Notes under the pieces: generated by a model
The model's input: only the letters and a program-made list of their open reading frames with translations
What the model was told of the DNA's origin: nothing
Databases searched by the model: none
Part shown: positions 7,383 through 20,400 of the stretch, in pieces
Layout: every line of letters starts with the position of its first letter
How positions within the stretch are numbered: the stretch's first letter is position 1
Program-made: the position numbers and the translations under genes
Source: Burkholderiaceae bacterium
Lineage (GTDB): Bacteria > Pseudomonadota > Gammaproteobacteria > Burkholderiales > Burkholderiaceae_C
Direction: 5' to 3'
DNA: 36,267 nucleotides
NCBI GenBank assembly: GCA_022702125.1
Contig: JAKOND010000180.1
Span: 1 to 36,267, forward strand

Positions 7383-7392
7383 CTATCGATAG
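7383..7392. repeat. Palindrome CTATCGATAG in intergenic DNA
   Basis: A 10-bp perfect palindrome preceded by GGCTGCCAG, in otherwise gene-free DNA between the Bug gene and the phytase-like gene. From memory, Comamonadaceae genomes carry intergenic elements with a GCTAT...ATAGC core, and this resembles one; only one copy was noticed in the window, so that assignment is uncertain. Confidence 0.3.
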
Positions 7393-7508
7393 CAAACGAC
7401 GGGCGAACCGGGGAACGGAGGGCGGGCTTCCGCCGTCCAGCGCATGCGACACGGCCATGTCATCGGCCGCCCGAACAATCGGCGGCCCGATCCATCACCC
7501 CGCATTCC

Positions 7509-8999
7509 ATGCCCCGCCTTTCCGCGCTCCTCGCCCGCCGCCTTCCCCGATCCCCCGCCCGATCCCGTCTCGCCATGGCCGTCGCGGCGGTTTCCGCCGC
7601 CGCCATCGCGGCCGGCTGCGGCGGTGGCAGCGACACGCCCTCCGTCACGCCGGTGCAGGTCCCGACCCTGCTCGCGCGCGCCATCCTGCCGGCCGATGCC
7701 AGCGTCGCGGGTCCGACCACGGGCCGGTACATCGGCGGCTCCGACCTCGCCAAGGCGAAGGCCTACGGCATCGCCCTGCCCCTGGTCGGAAAGCAGCCGA
7801 TCGAGGGCATCTCCGCCATCGCCGACGGCCCGGAACGCGGCTGCTACTACGTGATGCAGGACAACGGCTTCGGCAGCAAGGCGTCCTCGCCCGACGCGCT
7901 GCTGCACGTCTACGCGGTCCGCATCGACGCGACGACCCAGGCGGTCCGGCCGGCCGACTTCAGGACCTGCGCGCCGCTCGACGGCTTCGGCAGCGACAGC
8001 TACATCCGCCTGCGCGACCCCGACCGCAAGCTGGGCTTCGCCGTGGTGGCCGATGGCGCGACCTATCCCGGCACGACCTCGGACGGCGCCTCCGGCGTCG
8101 CGGTCGATCCGCTGATCAGGCAGCAGCGCCTGCTGACCGGCGCCGACCTCGACATCGAGTCGATGGTGGTCGATGCCGACGGCAACTTCTGGTTCGGGGA
8201 GGAGTTCGGCCCGTTCCTGGTCAAGACCGACCGCACCGGCAAGGTGCTCCAGCGCGAGATCGCCCTGCCCAACGGCCTGGCCCTCGGCGCCAATCCCCTG
8301 GTGCAGACCAGCAACAACCCCTACCTCGCCAGCGGCGCCGCCGCCAACCTGCCCAGCTCGGGCGGCATCGAGAGCCTGGCGATCGACCCGGCCCGCAGCA
8401 AGCTGTTCACGCTGCTGGAGCACGAACTCTCGACCGACGCCGACAAGCAGCGGCGCATGCTCAGCGTGTTCGACCTGCGGACGAACGCCTTCCTGCCGGC
8501 GCCCTACGCCTACCGCGTCGGCAGCGGCAGCTACGTCAACGAGACCGGCGCGACGGTCAACGAGATCTACACGGTCAACGACATGACCGCGATCAACGAC
8601 CACGAATTCCTGGTGCTGGAGAAGGACCGGGGCGCCGGCGATGCCCGCACCGGCCGGTTCCCCGCCACCGGCGCGGCACGGGTCGCGGCGCGCTACAAGA
8701 AAGTGTTCCGGGTCGACCTGAACGTGCGCGATGCCGCCGGCTACCTGGTGAAGACCGAGGTCGCCGACCTGATGAACCTGGCCGACCCCGGCCGCCTCGG
8801 CGGCAGCGCCACGCTCCAGGGCGTCTTCACCTTCCCGATGGAATCGGTCGAATCGGTGCACATCGTCAACGCCAACACGATCCTGGTGGCCAACGACAAC
8901 AACTACCCGGGCGGCGCCAGCGCGCGCGACCCCGGCCAGCCCGACGGCAACGAATTCATCCTCGTCGCCCTGCCCACGGCGCTGAGCCTGCCGAGATAA
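7509..8999 (+). CDS. Phytase-like esterase domain lipoprotein
   Basis: A 496-residue exported protein of the 'esterase-like activity of phytase' family. The N-terminus has an Arg-rich n-region, a hydrophobic segment (about 21-36, [14 protein letters not shown]) and a Cys at 37 followed by GGGSD, which fits a lipobox (AAG-C) and suggests lipid anchoring. The remainder is a predicted beta-propeller: [80 protein letters not shown] and [14 protein letters not shown] are blade-like units typical of this family (FWFGEEFGP is the most diagnostic). The enzymatic substrate is not established for most members; phosphate-ester hydrolysis is inferred from the family name only. It is convergent with the UvrA-like gene, 36 bp away. 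Confidence 0.88.
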   Translation: MPRLSALLARRLPRSPARSRLAMAVAAVSAAAIAAGCGGGSDTPSVTPVQVPTLLARAILPADASVAGPTTGRYIGGSDLAKAKAYGIALPLVGKQPIEGISAIADGPERGCYYVMQDNGFGSKASSPDALLHVYAVRIDATTQAVRPADFRTCAPLDGFGSDSYIRLRDPDRKLGFAVVADGATYPGTTSDGASGVAVDPLIRQQRLLTGADLDIESMVVDADGNFWFGEEFGPFLVKTDRTGKVLQREIALPNGLALGANPLVQTSNNPYLASGAAANLPSSGGIESLAIDPARSKLFTLLEHELSTDADKQRRMLSVFDLRTNAFLPAPYAYRVGSGSYVNETGATVNEIYTVNDMTAINDHEFLVLEKDRGAGDARTGRFPATGAARVAARYKKVFRVDLNVRDAAGYLVKTEVADLMNLADPGRLGGSATLQGVFTFPMESVESVHIVNANTILVANDNNYPGGASARDPGQPDGNEFILVALPTALSLPR

Positions 9000-9035
9000 G
9001 CGCCCGCCGCCCGGCCGGGCATGCCAGGGCCGCGG

Positions 9036-11762
<2,727 letters not shown>

Positions 11763-11846
11763 CGGGACGGATTCTGGTGCTCCCGCCCGGCGGGGCCTGC
11801 AACAAAAAACGCGGCGTCCGCCGCCCGGCCGCAGCCCCGCCCCCGT

Positions 11847-13247
<1,401 letters not shown>

Positions 13248-13381
13248 GACCGATCTCCCCCTGTTTCTTCCGTGTTTCGATACAACTCCGGTTGCAGTCG
13301 CACTTAACAAATTATGAATACGAAGCCGGATGGCGCCGTAACACAGTGTCGGCGCCGGGCCCCCGGCGCTGCGGACCCGGC

Positions 13382-15646
13382 TCAGGGCTCTTCCACCACG
13401 CGGTAGAGCGCATCCACCGAGGAACGTGCCCGCAGGCAGCCGTCGAAGCCCGCGACCCGCATCGCGTCCGCCACCGCGGGATCGTCGGGCAGGTCGAACG
13501 CTACCATGCGCCCGGCGTAGCCGGCGGCGCGCGCCTGCCGGGAGCACTGCACGCGGGCCGGGCCCGGCTGGTCGCTGCCCATCAGCACGACCTGCGGATC
13601 GTCCTGCAGCAGGCGGCGCAGGCCGTCGGCGGCATCGCCGGTGGATTCGACCCGGTGACCGGCGGCCGCCAGGACGTTGCACACCCGGACGCGCACCGCC
13701 GCGTCCTGGTGGACCACCAGGATCTGCCGGCACCGCGATGCGGCCACCCGGTAGGAAGATCCGCCGGAGGGCAGCGTCCCCGAAGCTTCCGGTTCGGCGG
13801 ACGGGGCAAGCGGATTCTGCCCCGGCGGCGGAATGTCCTTCGCCAGCGGCGCGTCGATGGCCGGCAGGCGCACCACGAAGCAGGCCGCCGAGGCCTTGCG
13901 GTACATGTCGACCTGCCCGCCGTGCAGTTCCACCAGGCGCGAGATCAGCGCCAGCCGCAACCCGAGCGCGCCCGCGCGGTGGTCCAGCAGCCGGTGCCCC
14001 CGGACGAAGCGCTCGAACACCTGCGGCAGGACGGTCGCCGCCGCGCCCTCGCCGGTGTCGGCGATCCTCAGCTCCGCCATCCCGTCGGCCGCCCTGCCGG
14101 TGCGGATGTCGATCCGGCCTCCGGGCGTCCGGCCGTTCAGCACCGCCACCAACAGGGTCGAGAGGGCCTGGCGCATGCGGCTCTCGTCGGCGTCGATCCA
14201 GACCTCCTGCAGGTCCAGCAGCACCTGGTGGCCGCCCAGCGCCTCGTCGTTGCGCAGGCGGGCGTGGATGCTCGCCACCAGGCCCGACAGCGACACCGGC
14301 TCGCGGTACAGCGCGATCTGCCCCGACACCACCTGCGACATGTCGAGCATTTCGCCGATCAGCCGGGCCATGTGGAGGGTCTGGCGGCCGATGACCGTGC
14401 GGGCCTCCGACTGCACGCCCGGATCGTCGCCCTCCACCTGCAGCAGTTCCGACGCCGACAGCAGGGCGCCCAGGGGGGTCCGCAGCTCGTGGCTGAGGGT
14501 GGAGAGGAACTCGTCCTTGGCGCGGGCGGCCGCCTCCACCTCGAAGCGGGCATCCGTCTCCCGCTGCTGCGCGGCCTGCTGCGCGCGTTCCGCGTTGGCG
14601 AGCGCGTCGCGCAGGTCGGCGATCTCCCTGATGGCGACGCGCTGGGAGGAGCGCACCAGCGCCGGCAGGGCCATGCGGTGCAGCGGACGGGTCACATGCC
14701 GTGCCAGCATCAGCGCCGCGACGATGCCGAGCAGCAGGCAGGCGCCGGTCGTCGACAGCGCGGCGACCACCGTTTCCCGGCGCGCCCGGTCGATCGGCGC
14801 GGCCGCCGTCTCGACCGACACCCCCCACGCGGTGGAAGGCACCGTCCTCCAGGTCGCGTAGACATCGACCGCGGGTAGGCCCATGCCGGAGCCGACGCGC
14901 GTCGCCCGGTCGATGCGCCCTTCGCGGCCGGGCACGCCGAACTGCGGGAGCGGCGCGCCGATCGGCGTGCGGGGCTCGGCGGTGCTGGCGATGACCCGCC
15001 GGTCGCCGTCGAACAGCGTGATCGCCGTCCCCCTGGGCAGCCGGGCGTCCTCCGCGAGCGCCTGCCAGGCGCCGCTGTCGATGCGCGCGGCCATCACGTG
15101 CGTCGCGGCGCCCGCCACCGGGATGGCCACGCACACCAGCGTGGCCGGCTGCGGGCTGACCGTGTCGGCGAACAGATCGGTCACGACCGGGGCATCGGGC
15201 CGGGCCTGGGCGCACTGCCGGCGCGTGGCCGGGGCGATGCCCGCCGCGCGGCCATCGGCCTGCGCGGTGTCGAAGACCGGCTGGCCGTCCGCGCCCAGCA
15301 GGAAGATGCTGTGCCAATTGCGGCGCAGCTGCGGCGCCATGCGCTGCATCCGCTCGAAACCCGCCATGTCGCCGCGCATCAGCGCCTCCGACCGGGCCAG
15401 GCCGTACAGCGCGTCGACCGACGCGCCGATCTCGCGCGAGACCATGCGGGCCTTGGCGTCGGCGTTCTGCAGCAGCATGGAGGCGGTATCCATTTGCTGC
15501 GTCCGTATCTCGCGGGCGATCTGGTAGGCGAAGAACACCGAGACCGGCACCAGCGCCACCAGGATGGTCACGATCAGGTACGACCGCAGCGACGCCACCG
15601 GCCAGAAGCGCTCCAGGCGCGCCCAGTACGGCGACGCAGCGTTCAT
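13382..15646 (-). CDS. Membrane sensor kinase with altered N box and C-terminal pseudo-receiver
   Basis: A 754-residue sensor: TM1 (about 22-41), a large periplasmic sensor domain of Cache type (42-285), TM2 (about 295-315), a coiled linker, HisKA with an intact H box (LSTLSHELRTPLG, H386), an ATPase domain and a C-terminal receiver-like domain (640-754). Two parts are degenerate. The N box reads QALSTLLVAVLNGRT (493-507): the family Asn residues of NLLxNA are Thr497 and Ala501. In the receiver, the acidic pair is reduced to HQD (646-648), the phospho-Asp position is Gly690, and the conserved Lys is Ala740. G1 (DTGEG) and G2 (ALGLRLA) remain. It may be a weak kinase, a phosphatase or a scaffold. 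No Shine-Dalgarno precedes the ATG, which overlaps (ATGA) the stop of a 21-codon leader ORF. The response regulator follows on the same strand. Confidence 0.88.
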   Translation of the reverse strand: MNAASPYWARLERFWPVASLRSYLIVTILVALVPVSVFFAYQIAREIRTQQMDTASMLLQNADAKARMVSREIGASVDALYGLARSEALMRGDMAGFERMQRMAPQLRRNWHSIFLLGADGQPVFDTAQADGRAAGIAPATRRQCAQARPDAPVVTDLFADTVSPQPATLVCVAIPVAGAATHVMAARIDSGAWQALAEDARLPRGTAITLFDGDRRVIASTAEPRTPIGAPLPQFGVPGREGRIDRATRVGSGMGLPAVDVYATWRTVPSTAWGVSVETAAAPIDRARRETVVAALSTTGACLLLGIVAALMLARHVTRPLHRMALPALVRSSQRVAIREIADLRDALANAERAQQAAQQRETDARFEVEAAARAKDEFLSTLSHELRTPLGALLSASELLQVEGDDPGVQSEARTVIGRQTLHMARLIGEMLDMSQVVSGQIALYREPVSLSGLVASIHARLRNDEALGGHQVLLDLQEVWIDADESRMRQALSTLLVAVLNGRTPGGRIDIRTGRAADGMAELRIADTGEGAAATVLPQVFERFVRGHRLLDHRAGALGLRLALISRLVELHGGQVDMYRKASAACFVVRLPAIDAPLAKDIPPPGQNPLAPSAEPEASGTLPSGGSSYRVAASRCRQILVVHQDAAVRVRVCNVLAAAGHRVESTGDAADGLRRLLQDDPQVVLMGSDQPGPARVQCSRQARAAGYAGRMVAFDLPDDPAVADAMRVAGFDGCLRARSSVDALYRVVEEP

Positions 15647-15708
15647 CGGCACGCGCCCGACCGCGGGAACCGGGAACCGGGGTCGGAGGGCATGGGGATC
15701 CTTGGCAT
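15643..15708 (-). CDS. Possible 21-codon leader ORF coupled to the sensor kinase
   Basis: A short ORF starts at ATG 15708, preceded by AAGGAG (complement of 15713-15718, 4-base spacer), and ends with TGA at 15643, overlapping the kinase start codon as ATGA. The peptide is Pro/Arg-rich and has no recognisable function. A second in-frame ATG at 15693 has its own AAGGA. The kinase ATG itself lacks a Shine-Dalgarno, so ribosomes ending here could be what initiates the kinase. It could also be a chance ORF if the true kinase start differs. Confidence 0.35.
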   Translation of the reverse strand: MPRIPMPSDPGSRFPRSGACR

Positions 15709-15825
15709 GGAGCTCCTTGTATCGGGAATGGGACGGACGGCGGCAGACGATCCCTGCCGACGCAATCGCCGGGCCAATGCCGCAAAACGGTCTGCCGGGC
15801 GCGCCGGGCACTGTAAACCTCGCGG

Positions 15826-15860
15826 CCCCGGGGTGCCGTCGGCACGCCGTTTGCCCCGGG
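15826..15860. promoter_or_regulatory. Candidate enhancer (UAS) for the rpoN sigma-54 promoter
   Basis: A GTGCCG-T-CGGCAC dyad (15833-15845) is flanked by two copies of CCCCGGG (15826-15832 and 15854-15860, 28 bp apart). Its centre is about 130 bp upstream of the predicted rpoN start point, the usual distance for binding sites of NtrC-type activators. Direct binding by the neighbouring response regulator is inference. Confidence 0.35.
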
Positions 15861-15942
15861 TTTGCCGCAATTCCTACCGAAAAGCAGAAAAAACCGGTGC
15901 CCGCGCCGCGTCCCGCCCGCGGGCCGCCCTGCGGCACGCGGC

Positions 15943-15958
15943 TGGCACAGCCGTTGCA
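15943..15958 (+). promoter_or_regulatory. Sigma-54 (-24/-12) promoter upstream of rpoN
   Basis: TGGCACAGCCGTTGCA matches the consensus TGGCAC-N5-TTGC exactly, with the invariant GG (15944-15945) and GC (15956-15957) 10 bases apart. It is on the coding strand 32 bp before the rpoN ATG and predicts a start near 15969 and a leader of about 20 bases. This implies that rpoN transcription depends on sigma-54 itself plus an enhancer-binding activator. Confidence 0.85.
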
Positions 15959-15989
15959 ACGGGAGGGCAGCCCCGACCTGCCGCACGCC

Positions 15990-17378
15990 ATGCCATCGCT
16001 CGCCCTCACCGCCCGCCCCGAGACACGCGCGCTGCTCTCGCCACGGATGCAGCAGGCGGTCCGCCTGCTGCAGATGTCGGCACTCGACTTCGCCCGCGCG
16101 CTGCGCGACACCGCCGAAGGCAATCCGCTGCTGGAAGTGGACGAGACGCTGCCCGAGGAGTCCCCGCCCCCCGCCGCGTCGCAGGCCGCGGCCCCGGTCG
16201 ACGAGCCGCGTCCCGGCTGGCTCGACGGCCTGCCCGGCCGCCGTCCCGGCGGCGAGGACGATGCCGACCGCCTCGCGGGCCTGGCCTGGGAGCCGGGGCT
16301 GCAGGAACACCTGCACGCGCAGCTGCGGCTCCTGGCGCTGCCGGTGCGCGGCCAGCTGCTGGCCCATGCCCTGGTCGAGTCGCTCGACGACGACGGCTAC
16401 CTGCGCATCCCGGCGGACGAAGCGGCGGGCGGCTTGGGCCTGACGCCCGCGCCCCGCGCGGACGAGGTCGCCGCCGCGCTGCAGCGCGTGCAGTCGCTGG
16501 AGCCGGCCGGCGTCGGCGCCCGCAGCCTGGCCGAATGCCTGGCGCTGCAGCTCGGCGCGATCGCCTGCCCGCATGCGCGCGCCCTGGCGGCGCGCATCGT
16601 CGAGCGCTACCTGCCGGTGCTCGCCGCGCACGACCTGCCCCGCCTGGCCCGCCAGCTCAAGGCGACGCCCGAGGCGGTGCGCGCCGCCTGCGACGCCATC
16701 CGGCACCTGGCGGCCCGGCCCGGCTGGGCGGTCGGCGGCGGCGGGGCGCGCGCCATCGTGCCCGACGTGGAAGTGCGCCGCAGCGGCACCGCCTGGGCCG
16801 TGGCGCTCAACGAGGCGGCGATGCCGCGGGTGCGCCTCAACGACCACTACGCGGGCCTGGTCGAACACGACCGCGCCGGCCCGCTCGGCACCTGCCTGCA
16901 GGACGCCCGCTGGACGGTGCGCAATGTCGCCCTGCGCTGCGACACCATCCTCGGCGTGGCCCGGTCGATCGTCGCGCGGCAGCCCGGCTTCTTCGCCCAC
17001 GGGCCGCTGGCGCTCAAGCCCCTGTGCCTGAACGAGGTGGCGGCCGATGTCGGCACGCATGCCTCGACCGTCTCGCGCGCCAACAGCAACAAATTCATGC
17101 GCACGCCGTTCGGCGTCTTCGAATTCGGCTACTTCTTCGCGCGCCCCGTGGTCAGCCACGGCGGCCAGACCTGCGCGCCGCGCGCGGTCCGTGCGCTGGT
17201 GGAGGACATGATCGCCGCCGAGCCGGCCCGCGCGCCGCTGACCGATACCCAGATCGCCCGGGAACTCGTGCGCCAGGGACTGCCCGTGGCGCGGCGCACG
17301 GTGACGAAGTACCGCCAGTCGCTGCGGATCGAGCCGGCCGAACGCCGGCGCATGCTCCACCAGTCGAGGTCGGCGTGA
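15990..17378 (+). CDS. rpoN: RNA polymerase sigma-54 factor
   Basis: A 462-residue sigma-54. Region I, which contacts activators and controls melting, is the Gln/Leu-rich start (LLSPRMQQAVRLLQMSALDF to NPLLEVDE, about 14-52). Region II (53-100) is short and Pro/Ala/acid-rich. The core-binding domain spans about 105-330. The DNA-binding region has the helix-turn-helix LCLNEVAADVGTHASTVSRAN (345-365) and the RpoN box ARRTVTKYRQ (434-443; common form ARRTVAKYRE). All hallmark regions are present, so it should be functional. The usual housekeeping rpoN context (lptB upstream; hpf and pts genes downstream) is absent, so this may be a second, specialised rpoN. No Shine-Dalgarno is visible before the ATG. 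A consensus sigma-54 promoter and possible enhancer precede it, and an NtrC-type activator is encoded 2.7 kb away on the opposite strand. Confidence 0.95.
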   Translation: MPSLALTARPETRALLSPRMQQAVRLLQMSALDFARALRDTAEGNPLLEVDETLPEESPPPAASQAAAPVDEPRPGWLDGLPGRRPGGEDDADRLAGLAWEPGLQEHLHAQLRLLALPVRGQLLAHALVESLDDDGYLRIPADEAAGGLGLTPAPRADEVAAALQRVQSLEPAGVGARSLAECLALQLGAIACPHARALAARIVERYLPVLAAHDLPRLARQLKATPEAVRAACDAIRHLAARPGWAVGGGGARAIVPDVEVRRSGTAWAVALNEAAMPRVRLNDHYAGLVEHDRAGPLGTCLQDARWTVRNVALRCDTILGVARSIVARQPGFFAHGPLALKPLCLNEVAADVGTHASTVSRANSNKFMRTPFGVFEFGYFFARPVVSHGGQTCAPRAVRALVEDMIAAEPARAPLTDTQIARELVRQGLPVARRTVTKYRQSLRIEPAERRRMLHQSRSA

Positions 17379-17449
17379 ACCACGGGCGCTCCGCTCCCCG
17401 CCGTCGCCACCCCTGCCGCGTCGCGCCGGCCCGGGACCGCATCCGGCCG

Positions 17450-17456
17450 AGGAGGG
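17450..17456 (+). promoter_or_regulatory. Strong Shine-Dalgarno AGGAGGG of the hybrid kinase
   Basis: AGGAGGG lies 6 bases before the ATG at 17463 and fixes that start. It contrasts with the absence of any visible site before rpoN and the 754-aa kinase, suggesting different translation rates within the cluster. Confidence 0.7.
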
Positions 17457-17462
17457 TCTTCC

Positions 17463-20400
17463 ATGCCGCACTGGCCCCTGCCCTTGGATGACGCCCGGCG
17501 GCGCGACGCGGCGTCCGGACTCCATCACGACGGCGGCCTCGCAGCCCGGTCGCGCGGACTGCCGGGAGACCTCCTCCTCGGTTCCCCGACCCGCTGGCAG
17601 CCGTCGCTGCGCACCGCCGTGCGCACCGTGCTGCGGATGCGCACACCGGCGCAGCTGTGGTGGGGCGCCGAATCCATCTGCCTGTGCAACGACGCCTGGG
17701 CCGGCCTGTTCCGGGTCCCGTCCGATCGGGCGGTACTCCCCGCGGCCGCCAGCCCGGCGTCCGACCCCTGGCATCGCCTGCGCGGCGAGATCGACCAAGT
17801 GCTCGCCGACGGCAAGGCGCGGCGCACCGGCTGCCTGCGGCAGGTCGTGGCCGGCCGGGACGGCGCCGGTGGCGCTCGGGCGCGCTACCTCTCCTTCGTG
17901 CTGGAGGCCGTCGGCGACCCGGCCGGCCCGGACGGCCGGGTGCCGGGTGTCATGGCCTTGTGCCTCGACGACACCGCCGAGGTGCTGGCCCGGCGGCGCA
18001 TGGCCGTCCGGGAGGCGCTGGCCGCCGCGCTCTGCGGCGCGGCCTCGCCCGACGAGGTCGCGGCCCGGGCGGCCGCCAGCCTGGCCGGCGCGACGGACGA
18101 CCTGGCCGGGGTGACGGTCTACCTTCCTGACGGCACGGGCCGGCACCTGGTGCGGGCCGCGGAAACGCTGCCGGCGCGGACGCGGCCACCGGAAAGCCCG
18201 GACGCCGGCGCCCGGCCATCCGCATCCGCGCCCGGTTCGTGGCCGCTGCCCGAGCGCCTGCCGTGCGCGCAGGCGTCCGACGACAGTCCCTGGCCGGTCG
18301 CGCGGGCGCTGCGGGCCGCGCAGGCGGGCGAGGCGCCCCTGCGGCTGCGGCTGGCGTCCGGGTCCGTGGCGCAGGAGGACGGACAGGCTCCCGAATCCGA
18401 TGCGGACCTGCCGTTCCAGGCCGCGATGCTCCCGGTGCTGTCGGTGCCTGCCCCGCCGTCCGGCGGCGGCCCGCGGCCCGGGGATTGCGCGCCGGAACTG
18501 CTGGCGGTCGCGGTCGTCGGCCTCCAGCCGCTGGCCGACTCCGACGCCGCGCAGTCCGACTTCCTGCAGGCCATCGCCGCACGGCTCGCGCAGGCGCTGC
18601 AGGCCGCGCGCAGCACCGAGCAGGACCACCGGCACGCCGCATTCCTGACCGCGATCGACGGCGCGCGCATCCGCTTCCTGCGCCAGGCGGGCGAAGGCCT
18701 GCGCAATCCGCTGGCCCGCATGCTCGGCCATGTCCACGGCCTGCTGGAGGACGACCGCGCGCCGGAGACCGGGGCCCGGCGCGGGGTCCTGTCGCTGCTG
18801 CAGCGGGATTTGCGCGAACTCGCCCGCATGAGCGACAGTCTGTTCGACGCGACCCGCATCCGCGCCAGCGCCCTGGAGCCGCGCTGCGCCCCGACCGACC
18901 TGGCCGCGCGGACCCGCGACCTCGTCGGCCTGTTCCGCGCCACGCTGCCGCGCGGCTGCCTGCGGCCGAAGGTCGACTGCCCGGCCCTGCCGCAACCGGT
19001 CTACGTGGACGCCGACATGTGGCAGCAGGTGGTGCTCAACCTGCTGTCCAACGCGGTGAAATTCACCGAGCGCGGCGGCATCGAGATCCGGCTGCGCGCG
19101 CAGGACGGCCATGCGGTGCTGACGGTGAAGGACACCGGCGTGGGCATCCCCGAATCCGACCTGCGGGCGCTGTTCGACCGGCGCAGCCCGACCGGCGGCG
19201 CGGGCCCGCGCCGCCGCGACGGCCTGGGACTGGTCATGGTCCAGGAATTCGTCCGCGTGCACGGCGGCACCGTCGCCGCCCGCAGCGCGCTCGGCCGGGG
19301 CAGCACCTTCACGGTCCGCATTCCCCTGGGCCATGCGCACCTGCCCGACGCCTGCATCGTCCGTCCGGACACGGACGGCGCTCCCGACGGCGCGCAGGCG
19401 CCTTCCGGGGCGCCCGGCGCGCCGGCCCCGGCCGCGCAGGACGCCTCGGGGGACGCGTCGCCCGCCCAATCGCCCGGCAGCCCGCCGGACCCCGTCGGAC
19501 CGCCGCAGGACGCGCCGACCCGCCGGCAGAGCATCCTGTCGGTGGAGAGCGATACCGACATGCGCCGCCACCTCGCGCGCGTCCTGCAGCCGCACTGGGA
19601 CATTCGCTTCGCGGCCGACTGCGCGCAGGCCCTGCGCCAGATCCGGCGCCAGCGGCCCGACCTGGTGTTGTGCGCCACCGCCCTGCCCCGCCGCGGCGGG
19701 CTGGACCTGTTGCGCGCCCTGCGCGCCGAACGCATCGCGGCGGACGGCCGGCCCCACGACCTGCCCGTCCTGATGCTGACCGCCGATCCGGACGAGCAGC
19801 AGCGCATCGCCGCCTTCGAGGCCGGCGCCGACGACTACCTGGTCCAGCCGATCGGGCCGCGCGAGCTGCGCGCGCGCGTCGGCCGCACCCTGGCGCTGGT
19901 GCAGCTGCGCCGGGAGGCCACGCGCCAGGCGATGGAGCTGGCGTCCCGCACCGACCAGCTGCGCCATAGCGAGGCCCGTTTCCGGGGCCTGGCCGAGGCG
20001 TCCCCGGCCTGCGTCTGGCTGGTGGATGCCGGAGGCGCGCTGGCCTACCTCAACCCGTGCTGCCTGGAACTACTGGGGCCCGCCGACGACCGCGAGGCCG
20101 CCACCGCATGGCCCCGGGCGCTGCATCCGGACGACGCGCCCGCCTACCGGCGGGAGCTGGACGCGGCGCAGCGCGAACAGCGCCGCTTCCATGCGCGCGT
20201 GCGGCTGCGCAATGCCCGGGGCGAATGGCGCTGGATGGACACCCACGGCATGCCCCTGTTCGGCCAGGACGACCTCTACATGGGCCACGTCGGGATGTCG
20301 CTGGACGTGACCGACGCGGTCGCGGCGGAGCAGGCGCTGCAGGACGCCGACCGGCGCAAGGACGAATTCATGGTCACGCTGGCCCACGAGCTGCGCAATT

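Noticed and set aside
15781-15796. A possible second sigma-54 promoter on the minus strand facing the kinase gene
   Set aside because: The GG and GC elements are 11 bases apart instead of 10 and the -24 half is poor, so it is probably chance.
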